From Flavobacteriaceae bacterium (GTDB taxonomy: Bacteria; Bacteroidota; Bacteroidia; Flavobacteriales; Flavobacteriaceae): a stretch of 64,000 nucleotides of DNA. Shown piece by piece: positions 25,483-35,204 of this stretch. The notes beneath the pieces were generated by a model. That model worked only from the letters and a program-made list of their open reading frames with translations, was not told where the DNA came from and made no database searches. The stretch covers positions 110,179-174,178 of the forward strand of contig JAPOSZ010000034.1 of NCBI GenBank assembly GCA_026709415.1. Direction: 5' to 3'. Each line of letters starts with the position of its first letter. The stretch's first letter is position 1. The translations under genes were made by a program, and so were the position numbers.

Positions 25483-28400
25483 ATGAGATCTGAATTACTA
25501 GAAAAATCTAGAGAAAATTTATTGGATTTTGGATTTCGTAATAATTTCATACATACCAAAGACAAATCAAAACGCATCGTTCGTGTAGTTCAAGAAAATA
25601 GCTTAGAAGTATTCCGAATACTAGTTGAAAAAGGAAACATCATGAGCTTCAAGCCGAAGGAAGACCAAATCGACGAAGCAGATGATGAATTCAATCGGTT
25701 ATACTCCTTACCACCACCAGATGTTGAAGATGAATCAAAACTAACTGATCGTATTTTACAAACCCTTCATTCTCCAAAAGATTTACAACGTAGGCTAAGA
25801 AACATACAAAGGGTATCAAAGTTATCTACTGAAGAAAAAGGGGTGAATATGTTATTTCTCGCACTTGGTTTCATCCACTGGTATGAAGATGAAAACAGTC
25901 AAATACTACGAAAAGCACCCATCGTACTCGTTCCAGTAAAACTCTCAAGAAGTAGCATCAAATCGCCATTTAAAATTTCATTCAATGAAGATGATATTGG
26001 GATGAATATTTCATTTTTTGCTAAGGTCAAAAAAACATACGGTCTTGACATCGAAATATCTCAAGAAATCGATTCCAGTAATCTTCTTGAATTATTTGAT
26101 GATCTATCTAAAAAATTAAACTTTGATCGGTGGAAAATCAATGAAAATGAAATCAAGCTAGGCCTCTTTTCATTTGGCAACTTTTTGATATATAATGATT
26201 TAGATCCCAATACATGGCCCGAAGACGCCAAGCCCTATGATCATGAAATTTTATCCAATATTCTAGAAGAAGGGTTTTTTCATGAAAGTAGTCTCGGTTC
26301 TTCCGATTTTGGTGATGATATTCCTTATAAAGAAACATATCATGTTTTACCAGCCGATAGTTCTCAACAAGAAGTTATCTTTTCAATCAGAGAGGGATTA
26401 AGTACCGTAGTGCAGGGACCTCCAGGAAGTGGCAAATCTCAAACAATCACCAATATCATCTGTGATTTCTTGGCTCGAGGAAAAAAAGTACTCTTTGTCG
26501 CCGAAAAGTTAGCCGCTTTAAAAGTAGTATCTAATCGATTATCAAAACTTGGTTTAGGCATTGTAGGGCTCGAACTACATAGCGATAAGACAAATAAAAA
26601 ATCATTTTTACGTGAACTTGAAAAAGTATTAAACAGTGATTTACCAACCATCAATATTGATTTTCAAGAAGCACTTGATCAAGCAGAGCAAATTCGAAAA
26701 GAAATTAATGCCTATTCTCAAGCAGTCAATCAAACCATTGGCGATACTGGATTCACACCAATACAAATATTTGGTTATTGTTTAAAAGCGAAAAAATCTC
26801 TGAGGGACTCAATATACCATATAGACTACGATAAAATAACCGCAGGAAATTATCATCAATACACCAATCTTCTCAATGAGTTAAATCAAATTCAAAATCA
26901 ATTAAAAGAATTAGGGTCTCTTTCTTCAAGTCCTTTTTTTCAGATTCGTCCAAAAAACTTTGATTTCATTGAAAAAGAAGAGTTTTTAAGAAAAATAAAA
27001 CTTCTGTTTGACGTTCTTAAAAATATAGAATCTAAGATTCTTCACATGGTTGAAAAAAGCAAAGTCTTTTCAATGACATCTTCTTGGAATGATCTTCAAC
27101 GGCTATCAAAAACTCTTGATTTTATCAAGCAATATGATTCACATGGTGTTGAATTAAATTTTCGAAATAGGGTGTTTTCTAATTCAAAAAATATTGAAGA
27201 GTTAATCAATCTGTCTATAGAAGTACTTGACATTCAACAAAAAATCAAAGAGGTAAGTGATTTAGTAAACAGTCGGTTTTGGAATTTAGATGTGTTTATT
27301 CATTACCAAAACCTAACCGATTCAAGTTCTAAATGGTATAAAGGGATCATTGGAGGATATAGAAAATCAAAAAAATCTTTAAAAGTTTACTACACTAATC
27401 CAAATCAAAAAATTAGTGACGCACAATTAATGGATTTGTGTCAAAGAAATATCAAAGGATGGGATATCAATAAAAAAATCAGTGATTTGAATCATTTGAT
27501 TAAAAAAATGACAGACGAAAAATTAGAGCATTATTCGGATCGATGGGAAGATTTTCTTCATTCTATGAATTGGTATTTAAAATTCAATAATGAACTAAAA
27601 AACAGCCAAGTGTTTGAAAAAGCCCTCGATCTTGTAAACCGCAAAGAATTAATTCAAGACTTAGAAGTAGACTTGTTGCCATTTGAAAACGCTTATTCAC
27701 AGCTTTTTAAAACGCTTGAGGAAGTTTCTTATTCGACATCGAAAAGCATCAAAGATGAAGAAATCACTTCAGTCATCGGAATGCTTGATCTTTGGATTTC
27801 CAATGAATCTATTTTCACAAAATTCTGTGATGTCGTCTCAAAAATTGAAGATTTAAAAGATCAACACCATGATTGGATTATCGAAATCATAGAAAACTGG
27901 GATCAGGCAGATCAAAATTTAGTGGACATCTTCCAGTATTATTGGTTTCGATCTATTGCACAAAAAACACTCCATGAACGGCCAGAACTCAGTCGTTTTG
28001 ATGGTTCAAATCATTCTCGTAAAGTTCACGAGTACAGTCAATATGAAGACAAACTTTTAGAGATTAACAAGTATCGAGTTCTGATACAACACTACGAGAA
28101 AATTCCAAAAACAAATATTGGTGGAGGAAAACTCGGTATGTTAAAAGCTGAATTTGCAAAAAAGAGAAAAATAAAACCCATACGAAAAATCATTACACAG
28201 TGTGATGATTTGCTATTGGATTTGAAACCACTTTTTTTAATGAGCCCATTGGCCATTGCTCAGTTTATCGATAAAAATAGTTTGCAATTTGATTTGGTCA
28301 TTTTTGATGAAGCAAGTCAAATAAAACCCGTGGAATCTTTTGGTGCTATCCTAAGAGCGAAACAAATGGTTGTTGTTGGAGATAAAAAACAACTACCTCC

Positions 28401-30243
28401 CACTTCATTTTTTGATATGGCTGAAGATGAAAGTCAAGAAGATAATCTAGAATTTGAAACTTCTGATGTGGAGAGTATTTTGGCTTTAGCTGAGGCTAAA
28501 AATGTTTCTCAAACCATGCTCAAATGGCACTATCGAAGCAAACATCAAAGCTTAATTGCCGTTTCCAATCGTGAGTTTTATGATTCTCGATTGATTATTT
28601 TCCCTAGTCCCATTGCAAAAAATGATACCAGAGGATTGCATCATTATCATACAAAAAACACATACTATGCACCAGGTAAAGGGGGTAGTGTCAATGTAAA
28701 AGAAGCTCAATTAATTATTCAAGAAGTCATCAATCATGCGACTATAAATCCTGATAAAACGTTAGGTGTTGTTGCTTTTTCTCAATCTCAAGCTCGTTTA
28801 ATCGAAGATCATTTAGAACAAGAATTGAGAATCAATCCAAATCCTCGAGTTGAAAAATATCTATTCAGTGATCACCCTGATGAACGATTTTTTGTTAAAA
28901 ACCTTGAAAATGTTCAAGGAGATGAGCGTGATTTTATTTTTATCAGTGTCGGTTATGGCTATCAAGAAAGGGGTAAGTTTTCTTACAATTTTGGTCCAGT
29001 CAACAAAACGGGTGGAGAACGGAGACTTAATGTTTTGTTTTCAAGATCAAAATTGAAATGTGTGGTTTTTTCAAATTTTAAAGGATCTGAGATTGATACT
29101 ACCAAAGTAAATGGTTATGGCGTTCGAGTCTTAAAAACGTTTTTGAATTACGCTGATAGTCGCGAATTCCAGTTAGCAGAAGTGACCAATGGACACACCG
29201 ATTCTGTTTTTGAAAGTCAAGTATCTGACTTTTTAATTAAAAATGGAATAGATATTGTCAATCAAATTAAATCTCAAGGCTTTAAAATTGATATCGCTGT
29301 AAAGCATCCCAAAGAAAAAGGGCGGTTTATACTCGCTATTGAGTGCGATGGTGCAACGTATCATTCTAGTCGAATTGCACGAGATCGTGATAAATCACGT
29401 CAATTGGTATTAGAAATGATGGGGTGGAAGTTTTATAGAATTTGGAGTACCGATTGGTTTCGAAATAATCAAATAGAGTCCCAAAGACTTTTAGATTATG
29501 TCCGAAATCTTATTGAAGAAGAAGTAAAAGACAATGATTCAACAGAAATTCAAAATCAACCAAATGAGTTTAATGAAAGCGTGGATAACTTGTCAAAGAC
29601 AAACTCAGAATCGAACCATTTAAAACATAATCAATCCAAAGTAACTATAGAATACCAAAAGGATTTGAGTTCAGATGATGAATTTGTTTCCTATGAGACT
29701 TTTATAGGTGAGGTGATTTTGTATCAAGAATTACATGAGTATTGGAGACTTGATGAATTATTGCATCAAATTATTCAACAAGAACAACCCATTCATTATG
29801 AATTATTACTGACTAGAGTAAGAAAACTCACCAATGTAAAAAGAGCTGGTCAGAGAATCAGACGTCATTACGATTATATGCTATCTATTCTCAAGAAGAA
29901 TCATCAATTAAAATCAAACAACTCTTTTTTTTATTTCGAGGATAAATTCGAAACGCCTTCAAAAAACGGATTAATCAGAAAGCGAAGTGACTTACCTAGA
30001 GACGAGTCTCCGTTCGAATTCATTTCCAAACATGAAATTCAAAATGCCATAATGCTGTATTTGGACAAATCCTACGGCGCTGTTCAATTTGAAGAACTAA
30101 GCAGTGGGGTATCTAGAATTTTTGGTTTCTCAAGAGTGACCAATCAAATCAGTGATTTAATCTCGAAAGAGAAAAACGCTCTTATTGAGAATAAGTTCGT
30201 TAAGGATGAAAATGAAATGCTTTCTCTTTTAACCATGATATAA
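25483..30243 (+). CDS. DUF4011 / SF1 helicase / Vsr-like nuclease / DUF3320 defence-type protein
   Basis: A single 1586-residue protein. Domains in order: N-terminal DUF4011-like region; SF1 helicase with Walker A GPPGSGKSQTITN near residue 310, Walker B FDEASQIKP near 940, VVVGDKKQLPP, NVQGDERDFIFIS and RRLNVLFSRSK; a Vsr/MTES-type endonuclease near 1242-1350 (IECDGATYHSSRIARDRDK then MGWKFYRIWSTDWF); and a C-terminal DUF3320 region near 1400-1480 (ELHEYWRLDELLHQII). This architecture is known from single-gene anti-phage candidates described as DUF4011-helicase-Vsr. It is intact and flanked by toxin-antitoxin remnants, which fits a defence role. Confidence 0.9.
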   Translation: MRSELLEKSRENLLDFGFRNNFIHTKDKSKRIVRVVQENSLEVFRILVEKGNIMSFKPKEDQIDEADDEFNRLYSLPPPDVEDESKLTDRILQTLHSPKDLQRRLRNIQRVSKLSTEEKGVNMLFLALGFIHWYEDENSQILRKAPIVLVPVKLSRSSIKSPFKISFNEDDIGMNISFFAKVKKTYGLDIEISQEIDSSNLLELFDDLSKKLNFDRWKINENEIKLGLFSFGNFLIYNDLDPNTWPEDAKPYDHEILSNILEEGFFHESSLGSSDFGDDIPYKETYHVLPADSSQQEVIFSIREGLSTVVQGPPGSGKSQTITNIICDFLARGKKVLFVAEKLAALKVVSNRLSKLGLGIVGLELHSDKTNKKSFLRELEKVLNSDLPTINIDFQEALDQAEQIRKEINAYSQAVNQTIGDTGFTPIQIFGYCLKAKKSLRDSIYHIDYDKITAGNYHQYTNLLNELNQIQNQLKELGSLSSSPFFQIRPKNFDFIEKEEFLRKIKLLFDVLKNIESKILHMVEKSKVFSMTSSWNDLQRLSKTLDFIKQYDSHGVELNFRNRVFSNSKNIEELINLSIEVLDIQQKIKEVSDLVNSRFWNLDVFIHYQNLTDSSSKWYKGIIGGYRKSKKSLKVYYTNPNQKISDAQLMDLCQRNIKGWDINKKISDLNHLIKKMTDEKLEHYSDRWEDFLHSMNWYLKFNNELKNSQVFEKALDLVNRKELIQDLEVDLLPFENAYSQLFKTLEEVSYSTSKSIKDEEITSVIGMLDLWISNESIFTKFCDVVSKIEDLKDQHHDWIIEIIENWDQADQNLVDIFQYYWFRSIAQKTLHERPELSRFDGSNHSRKVHEYSQYEDKLLEINKYRVLIQHYEKIPKTNIGGGKLGMLKAEFAKKRKIKPIRKIITQCDDLLLDLKPLFLMSPLAIAQFIDKNSLQFDLVIFDEASQIKPVESFGAILRAKQMVVVGDKKQLPPTSFFDMAEDESQEDNLEFETSDVESILALAEAKNVSQTMLKWHYRSKHQSLIAVSNREFYDSRLIIFPSPIAKNDTRGLHHYHTKNTYYAPGKGGSVNVKEAQLIIQEVINHATINPDKTLGVVAFSQSQARLIEDHLEQELRINPNPRVEKYLFSDHPDERFFVKNLENVQGDERDFIFISVGYGYQERGKFSYNFGPVNKTGGERRLNVLFSRSKLKCVVFSNFKGSEIDTTKVNGYGVRVLKTFLNYADSREFQLAEVTNGHTDSVFESQVSDFLIKNGIDIVNQIKSQGFKIDIAVKHPKEKGRFILAIECDGATYHSSRIARDRDKSRQLVLEMMGWKFYRIWSTDWFRNNQIESQRLLDYVRNLIEEEVKDNDSTEIQNQPNEFNESVDNLSKTNSESNHLKHNQSKVTIEYQKDLSSDDEFVSYETFIGEVILYQELHEYWRLDELLHQIIQQEQPIHYELLLTRVRKLTNVKRAGQRIRRHYDYMLSILKKNHQLKSNNSFFYFEDKFETPSKNGLIRKRSDLPRDESPFEFISKHEIQNAIMLYLDKSYGAVQFEELSSGVSRIFGFSRVTNQISDLISKEKNALIENKFVKDENEMLSLLTMI

Positions 30244-30273
30244 CTGGTTATTCTAAATTCATTAAAAAAACTT

Positions 30274-30681
30274 TCATTCTATTTTCTTCTCATGAACCAT
30301 TTCCTTTTTTTGAGATAACACATATTTCTTAAATTTTGGAAGTTCTCGTTCTAAATTATGAATATCGACAATCATCGTATCATATAATGAATCGATTTCA
30401 TATTGAAATGATTCATGTGCTATTTGATGTCTAATAGTAACAAGCCCTTCCCATTCTATTTTTGAATACTCCTTCTTTATTTGAGGACGTATGTCTCTAC
30501 AAATAACTCTAATCGCTTCAAAAGTATCCTCTATTAGCTTAGAAACTATAATTTGTGTTGGTTCATCCGTTAAAAATTCTTCTTTTTTTGAAATATGCCT
30601 GGAATACTGATGTAATTTCTTTAAAAAAGCATCAATGTGTCGTAATTTCAATAGAATTCGTTTCCGTTCTCTTGCTTTCAT
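30274..30681 (-). CDS. HepT-like HEPN-domain protein with an altered RX4HXY motif
   Basis: The 135-residue, all-helical HEPN/DUF86-like protein has the catalytic core IRHQIAHESFQYEIDSLYDT: the R-X4-H ribonuclease motif is present, but the Tyr of HXY is replaced by Ser (HES). In characterised HepT that Tyr is the residue AMPylated by MntA. Its gene overlaps the upstream MNT-like gene by 50 bp, the same spacing as in the decayed locus at 12351-12979. The frame is intact. It is probably a toxin whose control differs from canonical MntA/HepT. Confidence 0.75.
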   Translation of the reverse strand: MKARERKRILLKLRHIDAFLKKLHQYSRHISKKEEFLTDEPTQIIVSKLIEDTFEAIRVICRDIRPQIKKEYSKIEWEGLVTIRHQIAHESFQYEIDSLYDTMIVDIHNLERELPKFKKYVLSQKKEMVHEKKIE

Positions 30682-30952
30682 CGAAAAATATTTGAGCTTC
30701 TTTTAAGATGTCTTCTTTAATAAATGGATGAATTCGATTAAAAGAAACCAAATTGATTTTTTGTCCAAATTGTTCTTCTAAAAAAAGCATTATTCTGGCT
30801 AAATCAAGTAAACTTGGAGTTTTTTTAAAATCATATAAAAATTCCATTTCATTTTCATCTGCGTCAAAAGGACTAAATGCAATTTTTGTTGGTTTAAATG
30901 GCTTCATGGCTTCAATCACAATATCTTGTTGTTTTTGGGATAACATATTCAT
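30632..30952 (-). CDS. MNT-like antitoxin lacking the nucleotidyltransferase active site
   Basis: About 106 residues starting MNMLSQKQQDIVIEAMKPFK (in-frame upstream codons look non-coding). It aligns with MntA-type proteins along its length, ending FIKEDILKEAQIFFDESKR. Where MntA has GSxAR and SDIDL, this one reads IAFSPFDADENEMEFLYDF, so the glycine loop is shortened and both catalytic aspartates are absent. A -7-like box TATTTTTG lies 15-22 bases upstream (30967-30974, minus strand). It is paired with the HEPN gene at 30274-30681, with a 50-bp overlap. It probably works by binding, not AMPylation (inference). Confidence 0.72.
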   Translation of the reverse strand: MNMLSQKQQDIVIEAMKPFKPTKIAFSPFDADENEMEFLYDFKKTPSLLDLARIMLFLEEQFGQKINLVSFNRIHPFIKEDILKEAQIFFDESKRTETNSIEITTH

Positions 30953-31018
30953 TGAATTATTAAAAACAAAAATAGAAAGATTATAAACTAACTGTCGAAG
31001 ATATAGAAACCTTTGCAT

Positions 31019-31295
31019 AATAGAAATTGAAAAAGATCTGGATTTTTAAGGGATTTCTTTTTCGTATTCAGCGAATAACTTGGTCCAATCAATACAACAC
31101 TTCTTTAATTCTGACGTTTTCGTTGCGGTTTTGAGTCATTTTTTTAGATCTGATTAGGATTTTTTGGAGTAATCATTTTTGCATTTGAGCCCTTTTAGTG
31201 GAAATCCAAAATTTTAGCGCAAAGGCCCCCTATGTTCAATCCGATATGACGACAAAAATTACTTATGAGACTTTCATCGGATACGTAGTTTAGAA
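31019..31295. other. Intergenic boundary of the second island, possible DUF3320 fragment
   Basis: About 277 bases. Positions 31262-31302 (ITYETFIGYVV then stop) resemble 29690-29735 of the helicase gene, which encodes SYETFIGEVIL at the start of its DUF3320 part. This may be a relic of another such gene or a chance match. Nothing else is recognised. Confidence 0.3.
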
Positions 31296-32159
31296 TCAAG
31301 AGTTCGTAACAGGACCTTTTCTTATCGATCTAATAATCAGATAAATACCAACAATAATTAATGGAATACTCAACCATTGACCAGTGCTTAAACCAGGGAG
31401 ATAGTCTTCAATACCTCCTTGCTTTTCTTTCACAAATTCAATGATAAATCGAATGGTGAACATACCAGTAAACATCACACCAATGAGATACCCTGGATAA
31501 TTTCTTTTATCGGTTTTGTATATTCTTCTCAAAAAAAGCCACAGGATAAAGTAACCGATAACTTCATAAAGTTGAGCAGGATGACGAGGTAGGGTCTCAT
31601 TATTGTTTATAAACACAACACCAAAATCGGTATTGGTGTATTTTCCGACGATTTCAGAATTAAAAAAATTTCCAATGCGTACAAAACAACCGCCAATGGT
31701 GATTGGAATCGTGATGCGATCTAAAAGCCAAATAAACGATTGGTATTTGTGTCTAATCTGATATAACCAAAGACCAACCAAGACCCCAATTACAGCTCCA
31801 TGAGAGGCCAATCCTTTGTATCCTGAAAAAGCATACCCATCGATTAAACCAAAAAACAAAGAAGCATTTGGATTTTCTCGAATAGGTAATAAAATTTCTA
31901 TCAAATGATCTTTATAATAATCCCAACTATAGAAAAAAACATCACCAAGTCTTGCCCCTAACAAAACGGCAATAACCATGTAAGTGAATAGCGATTCCAA
32001 TTCAGCAATTTTTACATTTTCATTTTTATAGATATTTCTCATGATGTAATATCCTAGTCCAAATGCAACAATAAACATCAAAGAATAGACGTGAATGCCG
32101 AAGTCTCCTATTTCAAAAAGAGTTTCACTTGGTTGCCAATTAAATCGATAGAGTATCAT
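31296..32159 (-). CDS. lgt: Prolipoprotein diacylglyceryl transferase
   Basis: An inner-membrane enzyme that transfers diacylglycerol to the lipobox Cys of prolipoproteins. About 287 residues with seven or so hydrophobic segments; it has the Lgt core GLASHGAVIGVLVGLW and the signature GGCFVRIGNFFNSEIVGKY, then RHPAQLYEVIGY. I place the start at ATG 32159 (MILYRFNWQPSETLF), because the upstream 62 codons do not resemble Lgt and overlap yidD. It is the last gene of a folE-cysS-yidD-lgt operon. The window has several lipoprotein substrates. Confidence 0.93.
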   Translation of the reverse strand: MILYRFNWQPSETLFEIGDFGIHVYSLMFIVAFGLGYYIMRNIYKNENVKIAELESLFTYMVIAVLLGARLGDVFFYSWDYYKDHLIEILLPIRENPNASLFFGLIDGYAFSGYKGLASHGAVIGVLVGLWLYQIRHKYQSFIWLLDRITIPITIGGCFVRIGNFFNSEIVGKYTNTDFGVVFINNNETLPRHPAQLYEVIGYFILWLFLRRIYKTDKRNYPGYLIGVMFTGMFTIRFIIEFVKEKQGGIEDYLPGLSTGQWLSIPLIIVGIYLIIRSIRKGPVTNS

Positions 32160-32203
32160 AGAAAATATTGAGGATGCAAATGTAAATAATAGATTAAAGA
32201 ATT

Positions 32204-32425
32204 TTATGGAACAGGGTCGTGTCCACAACCACCCCATGGATGACATTTTAATAATCTTTTCACAGTTAAAATAAAACCTTTGATAGGACCATATTTTCGA
32301 AAAGCCTCTAATGAATATGCCGAACATGTCGGTTGAAATCGACATTTGGGAGGAAAGAGTGGTGAAATGAGGCGTTGATAGAATAGAATGGCGATGATAA
32401 ACGGAGAGGACAATATCTTTTTCAT
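32204..32425 (-). CDS. yidD: Membrane protein insertion efficiency factor YidD
   Basis: This 73-residue protein has the conserved YidD/DUF37 core: [30 protein letters not shown], and the end [13 protein letters not shown]. It assists YidC-mediated membrane protein insertion. It lies between cysS (4-bp gap) and lgt. Full length and intact. Confidence 0.95.
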   Translation of the reverse strand: MKKILSSPFIIAILFYQRLISPLFPPKCRFQPTCSAYSLEAFRKYGPIKGFILTVKRLLKCHPWGGCGHDPVP

Positions 32426-32429
32426 CGCA

Positions 32430-33911
32430 TCATTTGATTTGATACTCTGTTCCTAAATGAGTATCTCTTAATTCAACACCTGATTTAGATAATTCGTTTC
32501 TAATCTTGTCTGAAGTGGCATAATCACCATTAACTCTAGCATGCTTTCGAATATCAATGAGAATTTCAATCAATTGATTGGATAATTTCGAGTTTTCTTT
32601 TTGAGTTAACTCGGATTTTTCTGGTAATAATCCTAATACATCAAACAGAAAAGCATTCAAACTAGTTTTTAAATTTTGAATTAACTGACCATTGATTTTT
32701 TTTCCACTTCGATCTACTTTTTGAATAAATCTAATAGCTATAAAACACTGAGCAATCAATAGGGGACTATTAAAATCATCATTCATAACCTGATGGCACA
32801 CTTTCAACCACGATTCATAATCAAAATCCATTTTGTCTGAACCCTGTTTAAGATTATTGAGAATATGAAATCCTTCTAACAATTTAGTCAAGCCTTTTTT
32901 AGAAGCTTCTAATGCAGATTCACTGATATCGAGTATGCTTCGATAGTGTGCTTGGAGCATGAAAAAACGCACGACATTGGGAGAGTATGAAGTACTTAAT
33001 AGATTAGTAGTTCCATCAAAAATATCGTCAGGTAATAAAAAACTACCCGTGGACTTTGACATTTTTTTCCCATTGAGAGTTAGTAAGTTCCCATGAATCC
33101 AATAGTTTACAGGTGGTTTTCCATTAATTGCTGTTGACTGGGCTATTTCACATTCATGGTGTGGAAACTTTAAATCCATTCCACCGCCATGGATATCAAA
33201 GGTCTCTCCAAGATACTTACTGCTCATAGCCGTACATTCTAGATGCCATCCTGGAAAACCATCACTCCATGGAGATGGCCATCTCATGATATGCAATGGT
33301 TCTGCCTTTTTCCAAAGAGCAAAGTCTTGCGGGTTTTTTTTGTCGTCTTGACCATCCAGTTCCCTAGTATTATGAACCAACTCTTGGATGTCACGATTAC
33401 TGAGAATACCGTATTGATGTGATTTATTGTACTTCAGAACATCAAAATAAACAGAGCCATTACGTTCATAAGCAAAACCTTTATCAATAATGGATTTGAT
33501 CAATTCAATTTGTTCAATGATATGACCTGAGGCCGTTGGTTCTATATCAGGAGGAAGAACATTGAATTTAGATAGGCACCTGTGGAAGTCAAGCGTATAT
33601 TTTTGAACCACTTCCATGGGTTCGATTTGTTCTAATCGAGCCCTTTTGGAAATTCTGTCTTCTCCTTGATCGGCATCATATTCAAGATGACCGGCATCGG
33701 TAATATTACGAACGTATCTTACCTTGTATCCTATATATCTGAGATATCGAAGAATTAAGTCAAAAGAAATAAAAGTACGGCAATTCCCTAGGTGTACTTT
33801 ATTGTATACGGTAGGTCCACAGACATACATGCCCACCCATTTGGGGTGCAATGGCTTGAATTCCTCTTTCTTTCCCGAAAGAGAATTATAAACAACTAAT
33901 TTTGAATTCAT
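32430..33911 (-). CDS. cysS: Cysteinyl-tRNA synthetase
   Basis: Class I aminoacyl-tRNA synthetase of 493 residues. It has the zinc/active-site region [15 protein letters not shown] (HIGH equivalent), [10 protein letters not shown], the zinc ligands in [10 protein letters not shown] and [16 protein letters not shown], and KMSKSTG. A normal DALR-like anticodon domain follows. It overlaps folE by 4 bp and precedes yidD by 4 bp. Confidence 0.97.
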   Translation of the reverse strand: MNSKLVVYNSLSGKKEEFKPLHPKWVGMYVCGPTVYNKVHLGNCRTFISFDLILRYLRYIGYKVRYVRNITDAGHLEYDADQGEDRISKRARLEQIEPMEVVQKYTLDFHRCLSKFNVLPPDIEPTASGHIIEQIELIKSIIDKGFAYERNGSVYFDVLKYNKSHQYGILSNRDIQELVHNTRELDGQDDKKNPQDFALWKKAEPLHIMRWPSPWSDGFPGWHLECTAMSSKYLGETFDIHGGGMDLKFPHHECEIAQSTAINGKPPVNYWIHGNLLTLNGKKMSKSTGSFLLPDDIFDGTTNLLSTSYSPNVVRFFMLQAHYRSILDISESALEASKKGLTKLLEGFHILNNLKQGSDKMDFDYESWLKVCHQVMNDDFNSPLLIAQCFIAIRFIQKVDRSGKKINGQLIQNLKTSLNAFLFDVLGLLPEKSELTQKENSKLSNQLIEILIDIRKHARVNGDYATSDKIRNELSKSGVELRDTHLGTEYQIK

Positions 33912-34585
33912 CCGAATTCAGTTTCCAAAGAAATGGACTTTAAAAATTCTTCTTTAGTGGTTTGTTGTTTGAATTGGCCTTCAAAGAGACTCGTGACCGT
34001 GGAACTATTGGCATCTCTAATACCTCTATAATTGACACATAGATGTTTGGCTTCCACAACACAAGCAACATCTTCTGATTGCATCACAGATTTTATTTCA
34101 TTGACAATTTGATAAGTCAATCGCTCTTGAACTTGGGGGCGTTTGGCATAAAAATCCACGATTCGATTGATTTTGGATAAACCTACCACTTCGTTATTTT
34201 TAGGAAAATAAGCGACGTGAGCTTTTCCAATGATGGGAAGCAAATGATGTTCACAAGTAGAAAAAATGGAAATGTTTTTGCTAACAATCATTTCGCCATA
34301 ATCGTAGTTCTTTTTAAATTTTGATACAGATGGTTTATTCTCAATAGATAGTCCATAGAATAGTTCTTTTACCCACATTTTTGCTACTCGGTATGGCGTT
34401 TTCGATAAACTAGAATCGTTGGTATCCAATCCAAGGATTTCCAAAATTTCTTTTACTCTAGGTTGAATTAATTCAATTTTTTTCTCTGGAGTTAATTCGG
34501 GCATACTATTATTAAAAGGAGTATCAAGACTCTCGCAAATAGTGCAATCTTCATCCTCTAATACATCAATTATTTCTTTTTTCAC
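33908..34585 (-). CDS. folE: GTP cyclohydrolase I
   Basis: First enzyme of tetrahydrofolate synthesis, GTP to dihydroneopterin triphosphate. It is 225 residues with the zinc motif [40 protein letters not shown] and the C-terminal [15 protein letters not shown] -7-like TAATTTTG box lies 20-27 bp upstream (34605-34612, minus strand). It heads the operon folE-cysS-yidD-lgt, overlapping cysS by 4 bp. Confidence 0.97.
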   Translation of the reverse strand: MKKEIIDVLEDEDCTICESLDTPFNNSMPELTPEKKIELIQPRVKEILEILGLDTNDSSLSKTPYRVAKMWVKELFYGLSIENKPSVSKFKKNYDYGEMIVSKNISIFSTCEHHLLPIIGKAHVAYFPKNNEVVGLSKINRIVDFYAKRPQVQERLTYQIVNEIKSVMQSEDVACVVEAKHLCVNYRGIRDANSSTVTSLFEGQFKQQTTKEEFLKSISLETEFG

Positions 34586-35204
34586 TGATAAATTTTAGTT
34601 GGAGCAAAATTACTCATTTTAATTCCTTAGAATTGAATAATCTTAGCTACGGCAACGTTATTGTTCAAATGATTGATTTTCAATAAATGCCATTTCTGGT
34701 TGGCCGTTGTTCTTTAAATCAGATCGTTTATTATTCGTTTTCTTCTGATGTATTGACTTATTTTGATTAATCTGAATCAAGAATTTTACAAATTTGTTAC
34801 TCTAAATTCAATTCACCTTAAATTCAAAAGGATTTGTTTTAGACTTTCATGATATCCAAATACCTTTCTGTAGACATTTCAATTAAAATATCATGTCTCC
34901 CAAGAATGATGGAAGAACAACAAATCACAATTGATGAGAGTAGATGAAGGAACCAACCGTAGTATTTTTATTGAGTCAGTTTTTTTGCCACGTTAATGAG
35001 ATAGTTAAATGACTAAGCTACAAATTATTCTCAATGCACAAATTCTCCCCCATTTGATGGGAATAGTCAATCGGGCTATTTCTTAATTCAAACTGTAAAA
35101 GAATAATCTGTGATTCAACCTCGAAGAATAAATGCAAGAATATTTTCCAAAAGTGTAATCTTAGAGTCCTATATGTATGGGGTTGAAACTTTAAATTACA
35201 ATGA
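34586..35204. other. Long intergenic stretch between folE and an outer-membrane protein gene
   Basis: About 620 AT-rich bases with stops in all frames. Besides the folE -7-like box at 34605-34612 I see no gene, RNA or strong hairpin. Confidence 0.5.

Noticed and set aside
32160..32345. N-terminal extension of lgt by 62 codons
   Set aside because: The extension does not resemble Lgt and overlaps yidD in another frame.
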